A DNA stretch of 64,000 bases, from positions 3,557,001 through 3,621,000 of the forward strand of contig JASJOG010000011.1 of assembly GCA_030142905.1 (NCBI GenBank), written 5' to 3'. Position 1 is the first letter of the stretch; the number at the start of each line of letters is the position of its first letter. Of this stretch, positions 60,842 to 64,000 are shown piece by piece. Source of the DNA: Heliopora coerulea (lineage: Eukaryota > Cnidaria > Anthozoa > Scleralcyonacea > Helioporidae). The position numbers and the translations under genes were made by a program. The notes beneath the pieces were generated by a model. That model worked only from the letters and a program-made list of their open reading frames with translations. It was not told the DNA's origin and ran no database searches.

Positions 60842-60870
60842 TTAGCGGCGGTCATCTTCAGAGTCAAAAG
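60770..60870. mobile_element. Single arm of the 29945-30120 foldback family, overlapping a coding exon
   Basis: Sequence from gaagttgatcgtccaggtta to the complement of tttgactctgaagatgaccg matches one half of the full palindrome at 29945-30120 with few differences. Its inner end lies within the terminal exon at 60842-60994. Confidence 0.75.
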
Positions 60871-63627
60871 GAGAGTAAATGTCAGGTTCGCCTGTATTTG
60901 TATCTGGCTCGGTTGAACCAGAGTTGTTGGCGAGTACGTCTGACCTTGCTTGCGAAACGGATGTAGTCGTTGGCAAGCTGTTCGCTCTGTCGTACTTTAT
61001 TAAGATAAAATTAAGTAGATAATCCAAAGGTAAATTGCAATCATAAGCATAAGAGTCTGACCAAAGTACAATGTTTTTTTACTTTTCTTCTCGCGCTAAT
61101 TTTACCCTAAATTTGCCGCAGTCTCTTGCTTACTAACTTTCTTCCCGTTTTCACCATGCGTTCGTTGACATGTGTATTGGTAAGGGTGAGATTTGAGCAA
61201 GTGTAGTTTCACCTCGTTTTAGACGAAAATATTGCTTCAACTCTTCCTTGTTTCCTCTTTAAAATGGGTATTTTCAAGTTTCTTAAAGGCTGTGTAATAC
61301 GGCAAAATTCATGACGTTTTTAATCCAACTCGTTGCCACAACAAACTTCGATTGAAATGGATCTTCTGCGATAACATCACTTGAGGTTATCTTAACTCAA
61401 GCAGCTGACAGTTGTCTTGAACTGATGTTTTTAAACACAATTCACACAATCTAGAGAAAACGTTCTTTTTCCCTATAGTTTATCCAGAAGGCATAAAAAA
61501 TGGAAATAAGCGAGATTTTAAAGTTTTCGAGGAACTGTTTATTGCTTGTACGTACAATGGTCTAAAGTTCACCTAAAATATGTGACCAGTTTGTTCCCAG
61601 CTGTTCAGTTTCTTGTTATGTCTCCAATTTACACTCTTCGGAAGATTGGGATCTTTCTGGGTTCTCGGTATCTTTCTGGGTTCTTGGTCTTTTTCTGACC
61701 GATATTCTGAATCTGCTCTTGATCAGCAGTAGTTTTCTATACCTTCATGCGGCTGTCTCAGTTTTATCAAACACATCTGGTCCTAAAACGTCAAATATTT
61801 TATTCATTAGCCGTCGAAGACTATCAATATTTACTTCTTTGCACTAGTGAAATATTTAAAAATTCACTGCTAAAAGTCAAACATGAGATCAATAAGAGTT
61901 AATCCTATGGCATTCCTGAAGTGTTAATTGATCGCCCTCGAAGTAGTATTGGCTTTGTTTCCGCCCCTTTTCCTAAGATTTTTGCTGAGATAGTGACTTT
62001 GCATGGAATGGTTGATCCTTTTTCAGCTATTTCGTTCTAGATAAGTTACTTTTCTCCTTAATGCATTTTAAGTTCACATTTTCTAAAATATATCTTATTT
62101 CCAACATTAAAAAGCTTTTCAAACTTTCCAAGTCTGGGTGGGCATAACAGGTAATATTCGCCGGCTCATGAACCAATCAAATGGCAGGGTTTCCGTATAT
62201 TCAGACCCCGAGGCCAGTCTACGCCATAGACGGGTGTAATTATGGTGGATATTTATTGCGACAAACAGATCTTTGCTAAAATCAATCTGGCAGGATAATA
62301 TATGCCAGTGTACAATTAATATTAATGTGAAAAATCAAACAAACTGTTCTTAAATTCTGGACTTTTTCTCACCTGGACAGATCCACAGTTCAGCGTACTA
62401 GATTCTGTCATTGCACCTTTCCGTTTTTTGCCTCGTGAATGCTGTTCAGGGTAAACTTTTCTCCTAAATTAGTTAAATAATAATCAATCTGTATTAAAAT
62501 AAGCTTATAAAAGAAAAAACAAGAGTTTAAAGTTTAATCAGTTGTTATAAATGTAATAAAACAACTAGTGACTGTATCACACTGCTTTTCATTAACTTTT
62601 CGTGCTATTTTCTCGACTAAAATCGTTGGAATCTTCAATATATTTGAAGAACACGAATGTTTCCATGTTTTCGGTTCATGAGTTGTTTACAGCATTCGCG
62701 TTCGTGTTGTATTCAATATACAACCAGTCGCCTTCGGCTCGTGATTGTATGTTCAATACAACACGGCCGCTCATGTTGTAAACATTACATATTTGTATGT
62801 TATTTTACAAGCTATATTTATTTGTCTCACACGTACAGTTCATATGGCCCCTCTGCCACAAGGCTGTAATGGGAATTTGTGCAGACGGAAAGGACCGTAG
62901 ATTTTTAATAGTATAGATGCAATAAATCGCATCTAAACTCCATCAATCTTGATCATGGTCTCTGTAATTTCTTAGATATCAGTCCTGGATTATCAGAATC
63001 ATTCAAGGTTCAATTTTACTATGATAAAGCGAATGTGGTTGGACAATGTAATATGTTGAAATCAAGCCACACTATCTAAAAATTAGTCGGACATTCTTTA
63101 AATTTAACGACACCACCAAAATTTCATATATATGCTGAAGTCCAATTTTAACATGCGCTTCATTTTTTAAACTTTTTTTAAACCATTTCATTTTTTTTCT
63201 ACTTGAATCTCTAAGGCGGTGTTTTAAAAGTAAGCGTGAGTATACGAGGGACTATATAATAGTTAAGATTATTTCGAACTAGTTTACTCTAAACCAGTTA
63301 TTTTTATTCAAACAGGTAATGCTAACCAAACTTTTCCTAATACTATACCGCGTAATCATATCTCCTGATAGTAATCTTACCTTTTGTAAATCTTTCTTAC
63401 GCCCACTCCAAACAACACCACCAATGACAGAAATAAAGAAAGACTCACAGCCAGAATCAGCGTTCTTTTCTTATCAGTTTCTTTTTCTTTAAACCTGAGG
63501 TTACAGTTGCTTCGCATTTCGTTCTCAGTATTTTTGGGAGTTATCTCACTGGCGTTCAGTTGATTCCTTATGATCGTTTGAATGTCACGTTGAACCGAAA
63601 GTAATAGCGTGGCTTGGAGACCATGTC
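60842..63627 (-). CDS. 3' exons of a single-pass membrane protein (5' beyond window)
   Basis: Three exons in phase: 63627-63381, 62463-62373 and 60994-60842. The first encodes a juxtamembrane stretch (SVQRDIQTIIRNQLNASEI), then one transmembrane helix (TLILAVSLSLFLSLVVLFGV) and basic RKIYK. The second gives a basic, Ser-rich segment (VYPEQHSRGKKRKGAM). The third is a Ser/Thr/Asp-rich tail (NNSGSTEPDTNTGEPDIYSP) ending FDSEDDRR-stop. Those last eight codons and the TAA lie in a foldback repeat arm. The ectodomain is off the right edge, so the family is unknown. Its position after two MNNL/DSL genes on the same strand suggests, but does not show, a third relative. Confidence 0.6.
60995..62372 (-). 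other. Intron of the membrane-protein gene
   Basis: 1.4 kb without recognised exon. A short direct repeat of the tctttctgggttct type lies near 61650-61690. Nothing else noted. Confidence 0.4.
62640..62790. repeat. Imperfect palindrome in intron
   Basis: Complementary pieces gttgtattcaatatacaa and ttgtatgttcaatacaac, and further out catgagttgtttaca and tgtaaacattac-type sequence, surround a centre cgccttcggctcgtg. It looks like a small foldback element inside the intron 62464-63380. Confidence 0.45.
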
Positions 63628-63829
63628 CTGAAAATATAAAGGAAACTGAATTGGCTTTCGAAGGAAATAACTGTTTTTAAATACGTAGATACCATGGTGA
63701 ATGGTAATTTAAGATAAAGTAGGAGAAGATGAAGAGTAATATACGCTTAAAGAGGTATACACAGTTACCAAAGACTGTTGGATAGTTTAGTTCTTAACAG
63801 AACTGTTTGAAACTTAAAGAGGTAATATT

Positions 63830-64000
63830 CTACGTAAAGAATACCCCTAAAGAATCAGAAAAAAGCACGATCATGAATGCCTTTTCCATAACCAACGTGT
63901 GACGTGCTCTACTCTTGGCAATTCGCAACATCACATCCTTAGGAGAAACCCCCGAGCTCAAACATTCCTTCAACAACACAATCCTGTTCTTACAACAACG
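63830..64000 (-). other. Open frame running in from the right edge
   Basis: A minus-strand frame of 56 codons enters at 64000 and ends with TAG near 63830 (for example KECLSSGVSPKDVMLRIAKS). It is basic and helix-like. It may be part of an unseen gene or a retroelement remnant; it does not join the 63381-63627 exon in any way I can support. Confidence 0.25.

Overview
Eukaryotic, AT-rich, intron-dense DNA of metazoan type: small GT/AG-bounded exons, short introns, many small palindromic transposon remnants. The proteins read by splicing exons by eye are animal orthologues. An MNNL/DSL (Notch-ligand-like) pair and an orphan rhodopsin-type GPCR with clear animal features suggest a cnidarian, most likely an anthozoan (coral or anemone). 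That assignment is inference; no rRNA or mitochondrial marker is present.

Layout. (1) 979-4482 (+): 3' two thirds of RANBP9/10 (LisH-CTLH-CRA). (2) 8076-10410 (-): complete UBE2C, divergent from (3) 10700-16134 (+): complete POLR2C (RPB3), 12 exons. (4) 14793-25256: a direct tandem duplication of about 5 kb that copied the last three POLR2C exons together with a downstream single-exon class A GPCR. The window therefore holds one POLR2C body, two sets of its terminal exons and two GPCR genes (18179-19162 and 23692-24675). Copy B also carries two extra insertions. (5) 25895-29612 (-): a 253-aa Schlafen-like AlbA_2-domain protein in 8 exons. (6) 30831-33791 (-): selenocysteine lyase (SCLY), head-to-head and 60 bp from (7) 33852-38728 (+): DENND11. 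(8) 39828-43453 (-): mitochondrial ribosomal protein mL38 (MRPL38), head-to-head with (9) 43694 or 43742-44818 (+): STMP1-like mitochondrial microprotein. (10) 47953-52148 and 56356-57744 (-): two paralogous MNNL/DSL type I membrane proteins; the first has lost the middle of its DSL domain and has an expanded repeat stalk. (11) 60842-63627 (-): 3' exons of a further single-pass membrane protein whose last codons and stop come from a repeat element.

The housekeeping genes have three divergent promoter arrangements (UBE2C/POLR2C, SCLY/DENND11, MRPL38/STMP1). The right third is accessory in character: membrane or signalling paralogues, sparse genes, and hAT-like and palindromic elements. No CRISPR array, rRNA or complete tRNA gene was seen. 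All exon borders were read by eye from splice signals, reading frame and remembered family conservation; cDNA has not been consulted.
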